A stretch of 64,000 nucleotides of DNA from Hirudinaria manillensis (lineage: Eukaryota > Annelida > Clitellata > Hirudinida > Hirudinidae): NCBI GenBank assembly GCA_034509925.1, contig CM067534.1, forward strand, positions 9,557,501-9,621,500. The letters run 5' to 3'. Positions 47,263-61,484 of the stretch are shown one piece after another. Numbering within the stretch: position 1 is the stretch's first letter; each line of letters begins with the position of its first letter. The position numbers and the translations under genes were made by a program. A model generated the notes under the pieces. It was not told the DNA's origin and searched no databases. It worked only from the letters and a program-made list of their open reading frames with translations.

Positions 47263-48000
47263 CTTACGTGCACTGCACTGGAACTGCACCTAGTAGAGAT
47301 GACCTCGACTTGACTCTCGGCTAGAGTCCACTCTGCCTCGAGGTTTGGGTAGTACTGGAGTACAAGTGGAGTTGTGCATCCAGTACAAAAGCACCTGTGC
47401 GCGACGTACGTGACGCAAGCGTACGTGTTAACGTGTACGTGTTGTGTACGAATGGCCGTTCGTGCCAAGTTTGGTCCTCGCTCTTTTTCTTAAAGTCACA
47501 AATTTCATCGGAAATTATTTCTTATCTATGTTCATATCGTTGCTTGTTTATTCATTTATTTATTCATTATTATCATATTTTTTGGTTTGTTTATTTGTTT
47601 ACGTTCAATAATATATTGTTGATAAATCTTATCTCTACTCGAATAGCCTTCCCTATCGCCTCCCTTTAAAAATATTCCAAATTATTCTGGAGTGCAAGAG
47701 GAGAAGGTCAAAGTTCAGCCGAGCGTCTGCTAACATCAGAGCTTAGATTAATTAGGCAGTCAGAAATTCTCGTCAAATTAATGCGTTCATGAATATTCAT
47801 CGTCCCCGTTCTTATTCTTCGTTTCATTGGCTGGCAAATTATTGACAAAGCGTCACGATTGGTCGGTTCCGTCAACAACAAACAAAGTGTTTTCGTCGTC
47901 ATTAAAAAAAAAAAAGAGTTTCCTTGGAAATTCATTCCCTTCATCTCCTTTCGACGATTTTGTTTTGTTGATCGTCACCTGTAAATTGAAGAATCCAACG

Positions 48001-48075
48001 AATGGATTGATTGAATTGGTTGGATTGAAATTGGATTGATTGAATTGGTTGGATTGAAATTGGATTGATTGAAGT
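48001..48075 (+). repeat. 28-bp direct repeat
   Basis: The unit ttgattgaattggttggatt followed by gaaattgga occurs twice in full and again in part. Confidence 0.8.
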
Positions 48076-48552
48076 GACATTGATTGGAGTGTCATTCGAG
48101 GAGTTCAAAGGCCAGGACTGGTCCTGGTATCAAGTTTCACTTTCGGATTGAATTGGCGACTCAGCGTGGCAGTAACCATGGTGATGAGGGACGCTGGAAT
48201 TTCCGAGAAATTGGAGCAATCGTTTCGTTTTCATTGCCGGCAGACGTCAAATGTTTGTCGCATTCATCGCCATCGTCGTCGTCGTCGTCATCACTTTCCA
48301 GAGAAAATAGCACTTGATTGGCAAATTAGGTCATGGTGAATTAAAAATAAGAGATGATTAAATATTTATTCGTCAATTGAAGCATAAATTAAACGTTTAT
48401 TTACCAATATAATGTTTTAAAATAATTTTCTTAAATACTTCTTCCCGTTCATCCACTCACATCTCTAAAAATAAAATTTAAAAAAAAAGAAGAGAGACTC
48501 TGGACAAATTTCTTGAAATCGATTCAAAAATTTCGACCATCTTGCTCACTCA

Positions 48553-49678
<1,126 letters not shown>

Positions 49679-50215
49679 ATTCATTTTAAATTTAAAGCAA
49701 TTAAATTCGACTTTTTCTTGAAAAATTCAAGAATAAACCACCAACGAACCCAGAAAATCTTCAGAAGTGGAAATCTTTTAATTTTCTTTATTTTTCGTGT
49801 CCTCATTTTTTTTCACGCTTCGATGATTACACGGGATTTGACACGATTTCCGTGTCGATTGTTGCGAGGTTTCAGCTCTTTCGGAAGAAAAATATTAATT
49901 GATTAATTCCATTTTCATAACAATTGTTCCAAAAAAATCAGAGAGGAAAGAATAATTTAAAGAATTTATTAATTATTTGTTTATTTTAATAAATAAATAA
50001 ATAAATAAATTTTAATAAATAAACGGTAAACAATCGACGGGAAATCGTTGAAATCGTTGAAATCACAGCTGCTTGAAATTAGGAAAAGAATTAAAAAGAT
50101 GAAACACACCTGCATTTTGCATTTCTTCGAGAATTTGTTTCTCTTCAAACGTTAAAATTCTTTTGATTCAAAAAAAATAAAAAATACGTGCTCATGCAAT
50201 CACTATCGTTAAAAC

Positions 50216-50701
50216 GACGACGATGATGACGATGACGATGGTGATGATGGTGGTGATGATGATGTTGATGATGACGACGACGATGATGGTGGTGATGATG
50301 ATGATGATGATGATGAGAAAACAAAGTGACAACATTAGAAACAGTTTCAAAACCACACATTTCGAAAGTTCAAAGTGCATCCCCCCCCCAAAAAAAGTCT
50401 CATTTAAAACAACTTAATGCAAACTCGAAATAGAACGAGTGAACAACGGATGTTAATTATATATTATATTATAATTATAATTATATAATTATTAACTTAT
50501 AATTAACTACCACATACAAATTGTCCGAAAATTGGAGGTTGGGAAGCCATTTTGAAAACAAAGATGGCGACTCTTTTATTCACAAAAGATGTTTAATGGA
50601 ACGTACACCTCCGACGGTTCATTGGCTATTCTTGCATAATTCGAGATTTTTTCACTCACTCGTCGCTTTCTGGATTTCAAGTAAATAATAATAATAATAG
50701 T

Positions 50702-50799
<98 letters not shown>

Positions 50800-50814
50800 T
50801 AACAATAATAATAA
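50216..50814. repeat. GAT/GAC and (AAT)n microsatellites
   Basis: An interrupted GAT/GAC/GGT tract at 50216-50315 and a nearly pure AAT tract at 50685-50814, about 130 bp long. Confidence 0.9.
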
Positions 50815-50999
50815 AAAAATTGTTAAAACTCGCTCGTGAAACAAACGACAATCGGTTTCTTTCGTTGAGAAAATAAAAAAATTAAAATATTTAAAAAACA
50901 ATTTAAAAAAAAACTGTCGGAGAGCGTTGAGCGGGTGAAATTAGGAGCCGATTATCATTCCACATTCCACGTTCGCAAATTGCAGCCTCTCTTCGTCCT

Positions 51000-51116
51000 C
51001 CTCCTCCTCCTCCTCCTCATCATCATCATCATCACCAGCAGATCCTGGTAGTTCGTTGGTGACATCCAAAAGTTGTTCTTTCCTTCCTTCCTTCCTTCCA
51101 TCCATCCATCCATCAT
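51000..51116. repeat. TCC/TCA and TTCC/ATCC simple repeats
   Basis: A (TCC)n run followed by (TCA)n at about 51000-51034, and (TTCC)n followed by (ATCC)n at 51082-51115. Confidence 0.85.
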
Positions 51117-52298
51117 GTGTTCATAATTGTAATCTCTCGATCAGAATTTTCTGTTTCCAAATCCAGTTTGGTCTCGAGAGACTCGTGTAGCATTTCAGAT
51201 TCGAGAGAATTAGAAATATTAGATTACAATTTCAAATCATTACCGATTAATATTTCAAAACGTTTTGTTTCCTCTGTTAATAAAGAGATTAATAAAGAGA
51301 TTTGGAGGCCGAAAAGGTTTTGTTTGAATTACTTTATTATGCTAATAAATCAGAAGTTCACTTTTAGTGCAATCGCATTATCATCGATTATAGTTGTCGA
51401 GCTGGAGACCATTCACAGCTAACATGAAAACTACAAATCATCGTGCTATGTCCCATGATATTCTTTATTCGTTCTAAATATTAAGCAAAAATAATTATTT
51501 CCATTTCATCTCGATCTTCAAAGGATTTGCTGAAGTTTGATTAAGATCTTTTTGCTTCATCAAAGACCTTCAAATTTCCCAAGTTTTTCATTTTCTTTAA
51601 GAAAAATTTATTAAATGGAGGATCCCGAGGACCAACATAAATTCCAGAAGTAAAGTATTAATTTGCATTTTAGGTGAATTTTTGATAAAATCATATTTTG
51701 AATCAAGATTAAAATATATCGTGCAAAACCTAATTTGAAAATATTTAATAATCGCATTTATACATATATTAATTATCTAGTCGCCACATCATTCAAATTT
51801 ATTAAATAATCCCCTTATGTCGCCCCAGTAAAAATTAAAAATCTTAAATTATTTATTTTGAAAAAAAATATTTTTGAAGTATTTTTGATTAAACTGTTAA
51901 AATATTGGAGCTAATTTGTTTGCTTAAAAACAATTAAATAAACTTTATAAATTTAGCTTCGCTTTTAAATGATATTATTGAAGGGGCGTTGGTAAACAAG
52001 AATCAAAAGTCTGCTCCGAAATGAGCTGATGCCTCAACAGGCTGCCGGGGCATATTACATAAACTTTCCATTCAATTTTTGCACATATATTTCCGAAATT
52101 TTGGTAAATTTAACGTGTCGCTTCTATATTTCAATGTCATATGACTAGCACATCACCGAAAATAACGCGAATGAATTGTTTCAGAAAGTAATATTAAATA
52201 CGAAAGTAATTTATTTTTAGTAGGTTTATTGGGCTGCGCAGGACTTATGTCTTTTGGTATTTTGTAGATGAATCGTGATCTGATAGAAAATTAGTCAA

Positions 52299-55200
52299 AT
52301 GGAACCCAGTGAAAAGCTGCCTCAGCTGTTTTTCAACGGAGATGCGACATTTTCCATTCCATGTCCTTTGACGGACCTGAAAAAACTTGCGCCGAAATGG
52401 ACCCTGGCAGGGGATGCTCAAGTAAATAATTATTTCCATTGTTTTCTTGTTGCTTAATGTTTATTTTTGGGGTGAGTAGCTCTCATAAATTTTGTTTGAA
52501 AGTGTTTTTTGAATTACTTCAATCAAGCATAAACATTATCAAGTATTTAGGATCTTGCTTGCTTTGATTGTTCTAAATCTTATTTTTTGAAGCCTTTATA
52601 CGATAAAAACACAATTCATTGAGAAAACAAATGAAATTCATGGACTAAAACAATTTCAAATTCTCTGACAACAGCTCCTTGGTTTCATGCAAAACCTTTC
52701 CCACAAACTCATCTCTCAAACGAAAGACATTCAGAAACAGTTGAACAACTTGACTTACAATGCAAAGGTCGATCGAGAATTTGCAAGAAATTTTTAATTG
52801 ATTTTATGTTTTTCATTCAATGTTTTATAAATTTAAGTTTGTTTATTTTTGAATATTGGTATTAATTAATTAATAATTATTAAATAATTAATAAATAATT
52901 ATTAAATCTTAAAAGAACTTTTTGATTCTCAGATGATGGATGTCAAATTGAACAACACTTTCAACGACTTCAATGCATTGGCCAACATTCAATTCGTTGA
53001 AAACGTTTGTTTGAATAAATGCTTCCCGATTTAGAAATTGAAACTGAAACTTTTTATAATTTCCGTCTCCAAAACACCGGTTTTGAGTTAAACCGAGATC
53101 CAAATGATTTCCATCAAATAATTATTTATATATTTAAATAATTATTATTGTTATTATTATTATTATTATTTATATATTCAAATAATTATTTTATAAAAAT
53201 TGAAATTAAACAAATTATTGCAATAATATAAAAGTAAATAATATTTTACATTTTGAATTTCAGAGGGTTTATGACGAGGACCCTTGCATTCCCCAGCAGC
53301 AGATCGAAGAGAAGCCGAGGAAGGTGTGGTGAATGACAGAAAAAAAATTATTATTACTGGACAATAAACGTCATTAAATTATGTTCTAATTTAATCAACT
53401 TCTAATTTGTTATCGTGTAATAATAATAATAATAATATTATTAATAATAAAAAAACAATTTGTTCAGGCAGAGGCGAGCACGGCCGAGAGGGATGCAGAG
53501 ATGATGATGATGATGAACGAAGCTGTTCGACTGTGCAGGGAGGCTCTCATCTGTCCGTCCGATCCAGCAAAGAAGGTACGTCGCGATGATGATAATGATG
53601 GTGATGATGACGATGATGACGACAACGATGGTGATGATGACAATAATGATGGTAGTGGAGTTTATTATTCGTTGAATCCTCAAATCATAACAACTTTATT
53701 TTAAAGTTGGTGATAATGATGCTATTTAACATAAATGTATTAGTGTTCTAATTATAGTAACTGCAATTATAATAATTATAATTAATTAATATTAATTAAT
53801 ATTAATTGTTAATTAATTATAATTAACGAAGGGCCGTTATGCAAGGACTCTTCCAGCTCTTTTAAATCGTCAACAGAAGACTCTGGTCGACGATCTAAGC
53901 AGGAACAAGAAGGGTCTGAAGTTCATTCAATTATAATTTAAAAAATAATAACAATAATAATAATGAAAATATTATTATAATAATAATATTATATAATATC
54001 TATAATAATTAAAATATTATTTTTAATGGCATTATTGATGATGGTAAATATAATACAAATTATAATGCGTTATTATAAGTGTAATTATAAGTGTTATTGT
54101 TTTTATTGTTGTTCTTGGTCTGTGACACATTGGCCTTTCCACGAAATATTCACATTAATATTAATTTATGATAATTTATAATGACACCCCTTATGCTACA
54201 GCCAATCAGATCGAATCGTCCTCGAACGACCCTCCCACTTTTGAGGAGGCAGATAAACTCTCGCAGATGTCGGACGCCGGCGAGGCCGGACGGCCTTCCA
54301 GTTCCCTCGAGTCGAGTCTGAAGGTGAGCGTCATCATCGTCATCATCATCATCATCGCCATCGTCATCATCATCATCATCGTCGTCATCGTCATCATCAT
54401 CATCATCATCATCGTCATCATCATCATCATTGTAAGACTTTTTATTTTCGTGAAATGGTTTTGAAATTCCAGGCAGAATCTCTTCAAGGAAGGAAGGAAT
54501 CAATGAAAGGTTTTCCTTTTAATAATTTGTTGCTGCTGGCTTAATATTAATAATTATAATAATAATAATATTAATAATTATAATAATAATAATAATAATA
54601 GTAATTATAATAATATTAATAATTATAATAATAATAATAATAATAGTAATAATAATAATTATAATAATAATAATAATAATAACAATAATAATAATAACAT
54701 TTTATTTCATTAATGCGTGGTTAGATCTGTTCGCCGATGACGACGAAGAGGATGATGGCAACCTGTTCTCGAAGACCATAAAAGTGCCTAAAACTATTGC
54801 AGTGAGTTGCTTTATAAAGTGTTGTTGTTATTGTTGTTTTGTTGCTATTTATGTGTTGTTGTTATTGTTGTTGTTATTGTTATTATTGTTACTACCACTA
54901 ATAGTGAGGTTGAAATTGAAAAGGAAAACCGTTTTTTCCAAATACGTTCATTTCTTTGCAGGCCGCGAACGTCAAGCGACTCGTAAGTTCGTCGAGTGCA
55001 ACGTCAAAAGACAAAACGTTCGCAAACAAAGGTTCGTCGTTCGTCGTCGTCATCTTCTCGGTCGATTATCGAGTAACGAGTTTTGTCGACGTTCGTCTGA
55101 GACGGGAACGAAAATCGTTGCAGAGATAGCTTCGTCCTCATCCTCTTCCCTGGCTTCCGATAGGCCTGCGAAGGAAAACAAGGGCAAGGTCAAGAGCCTG

Positions 55201-58200
55201 TTCGACGAATCGGACGGAGACGGAGAGGACGACATCTTCGAACAGATTTCCAAAGTCGTCGACAAACGACGGACGACCGCGGATCGTTCGAAAGCAGACG
55301 ACGAAAGAGTTCCTCCGTCGCCCAAGAAGGTCTTCAGAATATATTTATTATATTACTTCATTTTAGAACATGTCTACTTTGCTTGGTTGTTATATCACTT
55401 AATGTATTTAATTATTAATTAATTAATTAATTAAACTTTTTAAACATCCCTCAGGTTCCCGTCGGTGCGGTGTCGGTGTTCGGGAATTCGTTCGAAGGTC
55501 GCCGACCTTCTCTCGTCCAATCGCAGAAGCCGCTCTCGAATGACAATGTAAGACGTCGAGCTTGTAATGTGACGTCGCGAATAAATTATTATAATGTTTG
55601 ATGTTCTGAATAAATTATTATAATGTTTGGCATCGAGATCTCATTGGTGATGAACAACCGTGCCGTTGTTATCGATGCTGCAAAACGATGCAATGAATTT
55701 AAATTAAAAAGAATTAAAATTAATTAATTAATTTAATGGTATTAATAAAAAATAAATTATCATTGCTAATTGATATTCACAGGAGGGGTCGGACAAGCCC
55801 GTAATTCAGCCATCGTCGTCTTCTTCCTCCTCGCTCGACTTCAAGACGAAGCAGCGACACCTGGCGACGAAAAAACCTCTCAGCCTGTTTGACGACGACG
55901 ACGATGGGGACCTCTTTTCCTCGGCCAATAAGAAGCCCGACGAACCGAAGCCCCCTGAACGACCGAGCGAACGAAAGGTCGCTGCGGAGGCTCGGAACGA
56001 AGACGTTCAGAAGTAACGACGATGATGTTGATGATTACAATGATGATGATGAATTTCATTAATACACAATTCAATATTGCATTTATATAATATTATTCAC
56101 ACAAATATTTTAATAATAATTATTTATTAATAATGAATTTAATTAATTCATTGACGCCGACCAATCCAGGATCCAAAAACCAGTTCCCGCCAAAAGTTTG
56201 TTTGATGACGACGACGACGACGACGATGACATATTTTCCAAACTCGCGAAGCAGAGCACGAAAGCCAGCGAGACGCGTGCCGAAGTCGCAAAGGCAAATG
56301 ATATGTTAATCATATGTTAATTATGACCGAGGCTCATGAATATTAATGACCGTGTCGTTATGCAACTACAGGTAAAAGAGACAAAAGATGAACAAACGAG
56401 GCCATCGAATGTTGCTCTGCCACCCCTCACTGCAGGTGGACCTCCAAGGAAGAGGTGAATTAATAATTGTAACCATTTTATTATTAATAACTTAATTAAT
56501 AATTAATTAATTCATTACTAACGAGCCTCGTTTGATTTACACGATTCAGTGATGCTCCGAGTAAAAAAAGCATCTTTGATGATGATGATGATGTCGATGT
56601 TGTTGGTGATGATGCGCTGCTGTCTGTCAACGGGACCGAGCAGACGACAAACGAGGTAAAGATTTTAAATCCCTTTTGCATTTTATTTATTAATATTTAT
56701 TTATTAATATTATTCATTTTTTTAAAATTGAAAATCGTGAAATAATTTAACTGACAATCCTTCGAGGAGGTTCAGAAGTCAACGGCTACGAAAATCAAAT
56801 CGATATTCGACGAAGACGATGAGGAAGAAGACGACGACGATGGGGCAGACTTGTTCGGGGATCTGTTGAAGTCCACCAAGAAGACAACTTCAGAAGCAAC
56901 TGTAATTAATAAATAAATTAATAATTTAAATAATTGAACCAATTAAAGTGAATTAAAATTAAAATTAGGAATAATTGACTCCATAACGTTCAAACATGTT
57001 TCTTTAGAAATAACAATTACAACATCAGCAGCAGATCATCATCATCATCATCACCATCATCGTCGGTTACGTTGGAAACATTTGATGATTCAGGTGAAAT
57101 TAAAGTCAGAAAGCACGGCAGACGCCACAGGATCAAAACCTCCGCATGTCCTTCCGTCCGTCGAGAAAAAGAATTCCGTTCTCGGAATTCCCCAGGTTTT
57201 GAAAGTCAAGAAGAGCCTATTCGACGACGATGACGATAACGAAGATGACTTGTTCTCGAATCTCTTGAAGAACAAATCACCTGCGATTGAGGTGTGTTGT
57301 TGTTGAATCAGCTGTTCGGTTGTTGTTTGTTTCATCTTTAAAGATGGAATAAATTTTTAATTAATTTTGTTGTTAAATGGTTTTAAATGAATTTTAAACA
57401 TTTTTGTGAAATTAATGAAAAACTGATGTTAAAAGAAAAAAGTGATCGAACCACCACCACAACAACAACAAGGGATCAACAAACTTCAGGAAGGACAGAA
57501 AACAACAACAACAACAACAAACGAATCCATTCAACAAAAACAACAACCAACAAACGAATCCATTCAACAAAAACAACAACCAACGACCGTGGATCAACAA
57601 AGTGACTCAAAGGAAAGTGAATTTAAGATCAGTGTCAGTCCCCAGAAAGTGAAAGTGAAAGGAGATACAATTTCAAAACTCCAGGTTTTCCTTTTTAATT
57701 TGTTCTTACTTTCGTTCTGATTAAAATGTTTGTATTTTCATTCCCGTCGTGTCGTAAAACCCGTGAATATTAATGAACCCTCATTAGCATATTCATTAGC
57801 GTATTATTATATTCCATCCAGACGTCTCTAAACATCGATCCTCTGAGCCTCGGACCGTTTTCGCACAAAAAGTTCCGGAAGGAGTCGGAAGACGCGAAGG
57901 CGGACGAAGGAGTCGAAAAGGAATCCGATCCTCGCGTCGTCGAAGGAGTCACGACAGGAACGTCGGATTTGGACGTCGGGAAGACGAGGACCCTTCCTTC
58001 TCTCGTGAAGGTGGATCGTTTTTAAGGATTTAATCTTTAATTATATTTTAATCGATTAAATCGCAATCGTTCGATTGTCTGCATCCAGGGCAGGCCAAAG
58101 GTGACGGGGAGGAGGCGTCCCACGACTCGAGATCGATCGATCGAAGTCGAACAAAACTCGAGTCAATCGAACGCCAACGTTCGTTCGACCGAAACCGAAG

Positions 58201-59577
58201 TTTTCCGAAACGACTTCGCGGAAGGCGCTTCGCGGTCGAGCGACTCGTCCGTTCGACCGCTCGACGGTGCGCGAACGAAGGACGGAACCGTCGACGGAGG
58301 TCCGTTTTCCGGACCCGCAGAAACCCGCGAGGAATTCCCGTCGGTTCGTCCGCCGCCGAAGCAGGAGGAAATTCGCGATTTCTTCGACGCCTCGAGCTTC
58401 GACCGACGGGAAGAGACGGAAAGGAAACCTCCCGAATTCGCGTCGAACGACTTGGAACCCCCTCCCCTGTTCAGCGATGACGACGACGACGACGACGATG
58501 AAGATCTGTTTGGCAACTTTCAGAAGAGCAAGGATTCCCCGAAAAAAGATGCTTCGAAGCCAAAACAGGAAACGACGCGAACGAAGGAAGCGAATTTCAC
58601 GGACGAGGACACGAAAACGGATTTCGGAAAATCCAAAACCACTCCTGCCTTCGATGATGATGATGACGACGAGGAAGATCTTTTTGCTGCACTAAAACTA
58701 CCGTCAGGTCCGACGCCGAAACGCGTTGCACCCGTCGTCGTGGCGACATCAGTCAAAACGTCGTCTGCTTTGTTGTTCAACGAAGATGACGACGACGACG
58801 ATGATGATGATTTGTTTGCTGACGTCAGCCTGGTCAGGAAAGGTTGTAATTTTTGAGCTCTTGTTTTATTAATTAAAATTTAAAATGAATGATGATGATG
58901 ATGATGGTGATGATGACGATGATGATGATTGGTATTATTTAATTGTACTGCCTATGAGACATTATGGAATTGATATTTTAAAGTTAATATTCCCTATATT
59001 AATTATTATTATTTTAAATACTTTCTTTTAATCACTTTTAAAACCAATTCCCAAAGATCCCCCGAAGTCCGACCTACGACCTCCGAGGTCGACCGACGTC
59101 TCCAAAAACGCTTTCGTTTCGACCGCTCCTTCGAATCCTTCGACCGGAAAGTCCCTTTTCCAGGAGGACGAGGAGGAGGAGGATGAGGATCTCTTCTCGG
59201 AGAAGTTCGTCGCGAAGACCTCGAAGAACAACAAAGGACCCACGAAAGCGGTTGCCAAACATGGGAATCTGTTTGAAGACTCAGGTCGAGTGATGGATGG
59301 ATGGATGAATGAATGACAAATGGATGATGTTATCTTGTAATTGTTTTATTTAAACCCAAATCTGAACATGAATCGATCGATTAATTAGTTAATCATAACT
59401 TAACTCGAATTAAAAACAAATCGTAATAATCTTCCGTTTTCAGACGATGACATCTTCAACTCCTCGTCCAATCACGGCTCGTCTTCGAAGAGCGCATCCA
59501 AACCGCCCTCCGTCGCTGCCGTCAAAGTCGGAGGAAAGTCTTTGAATTTGTTCGGGGATCCGCTCAGTAATTTGTAA
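52299..59577 (+). CDS. WASHC2: WASHC2 (FAM21), retromer-binding subunit of the WASH complex
   Basis: Twenty-three exons give 1187 residues: 52299..52421, 52675..52767, 52933..53004, 53264..53323, 53468..53575, 53832..53913, 54202..54323, 54473..54509, 54725..54801, 54962..55031, 55124..55329, 55455..55547, 55783..56012, 56170..56293, 56372..56454, 56550..56655, 56776..56901, 57094..57291, 57436..57684, 57822..58010, 58089..58842, 59057..59284, 59444..59577. The head (WTLAGDAQ, NTFNDFNAL, then QFVENRVYDED) is the family's WASH-assembly domain. The tail carries about a dozen acidic LFa-type motifs (LF or IF, an Asp/Glu run, then LF or IF), which bind VPS35 of retromer. VPVGAVSVFG, NIDPLSLGP, TGRRRPTTR and the end LFGDPLSNL match FAM21 landmarks. 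Exon 56170..56293 probably ends at a GC donor (AAG|GCAAAT); a weak GT alternative at 56285 also keeps phase. Exon 53832..53913 was placed by phase and is the least certain. Confidence 0.9.
53583..54700. repeat. GAT, ATC and AAT microsatellites in WASHC2 introns
   Basis: GAT/GAC at 53583-53655 starts 8 bp after a donor. An ATC/GTC tract at 54325-54432 starts directly after the donor at 54324. An AAT-rich tract covers 54543-54695. Similar GAT repeats follow the donor near 58886-58930. Confidence 0.9.
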
Positions 59578-61484
59578 ATCTTACGTCGGATCGGATGTCG
59601 TTTTCGTTCGTTCGTTCGTTCATCTTTTTTGATCGATCATTCTGTTTGAATCATCCCAACGATAGTGTATTTCCAAAGTACTCGTATCCGTTGCAAAGAA
59701 TGTCAGAATCTTTTTTTTTTAAAGAAGATGTTGTTTTATTTTTAAAATGTTATTTTATCATTTAATTAAATTAATTGTTATATTATTAAAAATTTATTTT
59801 TTTCATTTTGTTAATAATTTTAATTCTTTCTCGTTAATTGCTGCCTCTGAATCACAGATGATAATAATAATACATTAGATCACAGATCTAATTCTAATGT
59901 TTGATTGGTTCGCATAAACTCCAATCTCCTCGCACTTTTGAACATTTTTTTCCACTTTTAACGTTAAATTCATCAATTTCTGCTGCCATTGGAATGTTTC
60001 GAAATGTGACGTGAAAATGTAATGTAACTCCTCGAACGTCCTCTTCGAGTTCGTGCAGGAGTTTGTTGCGGGCTTGCGAGCATTCCGAGATCAAAGATCC
60101 TTCATTTTTCAGAAATTCGCTTCTTTAACATTTGACAATTTAAGGTTTTAATGTTTTAATTATGTTTATGTTTTGCTGGGCTGGGATGAATGCCAGAATA
60201 CGTATGTTAAGGTTAGGTATATAAAGTATATAAAATCTATCTTTATATAAAGCAACAGTTGAATATAATATGTTAGGCGACATTAATCAGACTAAAGTCT
60301 TGAAATTGAAAAGAAAGAATTGTTGATGATGTGTTTTTTTAACGAAGGAATGAGACCAATACAATGTTGTAGGTGCCTAATTTGGGAAAACCCCGTTTGA
60401 GGATCTAACCAAGAATTACAAAAATTTGATATTGTATATTAACTCCAAATTACCATAAAATCAAATCTAAAAATATTGTAAAATTAGACCGCTTTGGAAG
60501 AGTGTACGGCTTTTCTATTTTCATGGTCTAGCCCTAATGCTAGTCCAAACCTTAATCCATTGTGTGATAAGGACGATTCGAAAAACAAAAGAGTCCAAGG
60601 ATTTTCTATTTTCATGATCTTCCAACCCTAACCCTAATGTTAACCCTCACCCAGATTTGCCCAATATGAATCTCTAATAAATCCAAAGTGAAACGACAAC
60701 GACCTCTCCTATGCATAATATCTTGACCTAAATTATTCAGCTCGGATTCTAAAATTAGCTTAATTTTTTCCTAAGTGTTTTTTAACCTCTCGAGAAAATA
60801 TTAAAATTACCTTTTAAGCTGTTCTTCGAGAACTTGAATCTATTTTCGGTTTGCAATCACGAAGGAAATGTAAGCCATGCATGCTGTTTTATTTATTAAA
60901 TGTACTTTATTTATTCACCTTTCAGCTCATTGCTTCCGCAAAAAAAAGAGAAATCTCTCAAAAGTATTGTCACTTCCGTCAATTTCATCATCATTGCCCG
61001 ACCATTACCATCACAACTATCATCATCACCGCCACCATCACAATCATCATCATCATCACCACGATCTGCCTACTTAAGGCCAACCAAACAAAACCAGTCA
61101 AAGCAGACAGGAATTTGATTTCGAGTATAAAATATGTTTAAGTTTCCGCATGTGGCTGCTACAGGCAAAGCTCAGCAAAGCAAAAAAATTTCTCTGAGCA
61201 GTGTGCGCACACAGCACTGTATTTCTTTCTATTTTCTGTGTTCCATAAAAGCTTTCAGACTCGTTCGTCGTGCAGCTGGTTCCTGGAAGTAGTTCACTGT
61301 TTCTGTTGCTGGAAAAGTTACGGACGATATTGTCTTTCTTTTTATTATATTCAATTTATAAAAGATTTATCCATTTCTAGTTAAATTCGCCAAAATCCTT
61401 GGAGTTATTCATCACCCTGTTAAGTTGTTATCTTGATCTAAGTTTTTAATATAAACATTTCTTTTCTAGCGGTTCAAAATATCC
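59578..61484. other. 1.9-kb spacer between WASHC2 and the lectin gene
   Basis: No supported coding exon. The 3' part probably holds the lectin promoter: CATAAAA at about 61246 lies upstream of a likely leader, and the acceptor ttttctag at 61461-61468 just before the ATG shows that the 5' untranslated region is spliced. CCCTAA words occur near 60530 and 60626. A CAT-rich run covers about 60985-61070. Confidence 0.5.

Noticed and set aside
60626-60655. Telomere-like CCCTAA words
   Set aside because: Only two or three copies with different flanks, too few for an interstitial telomere.
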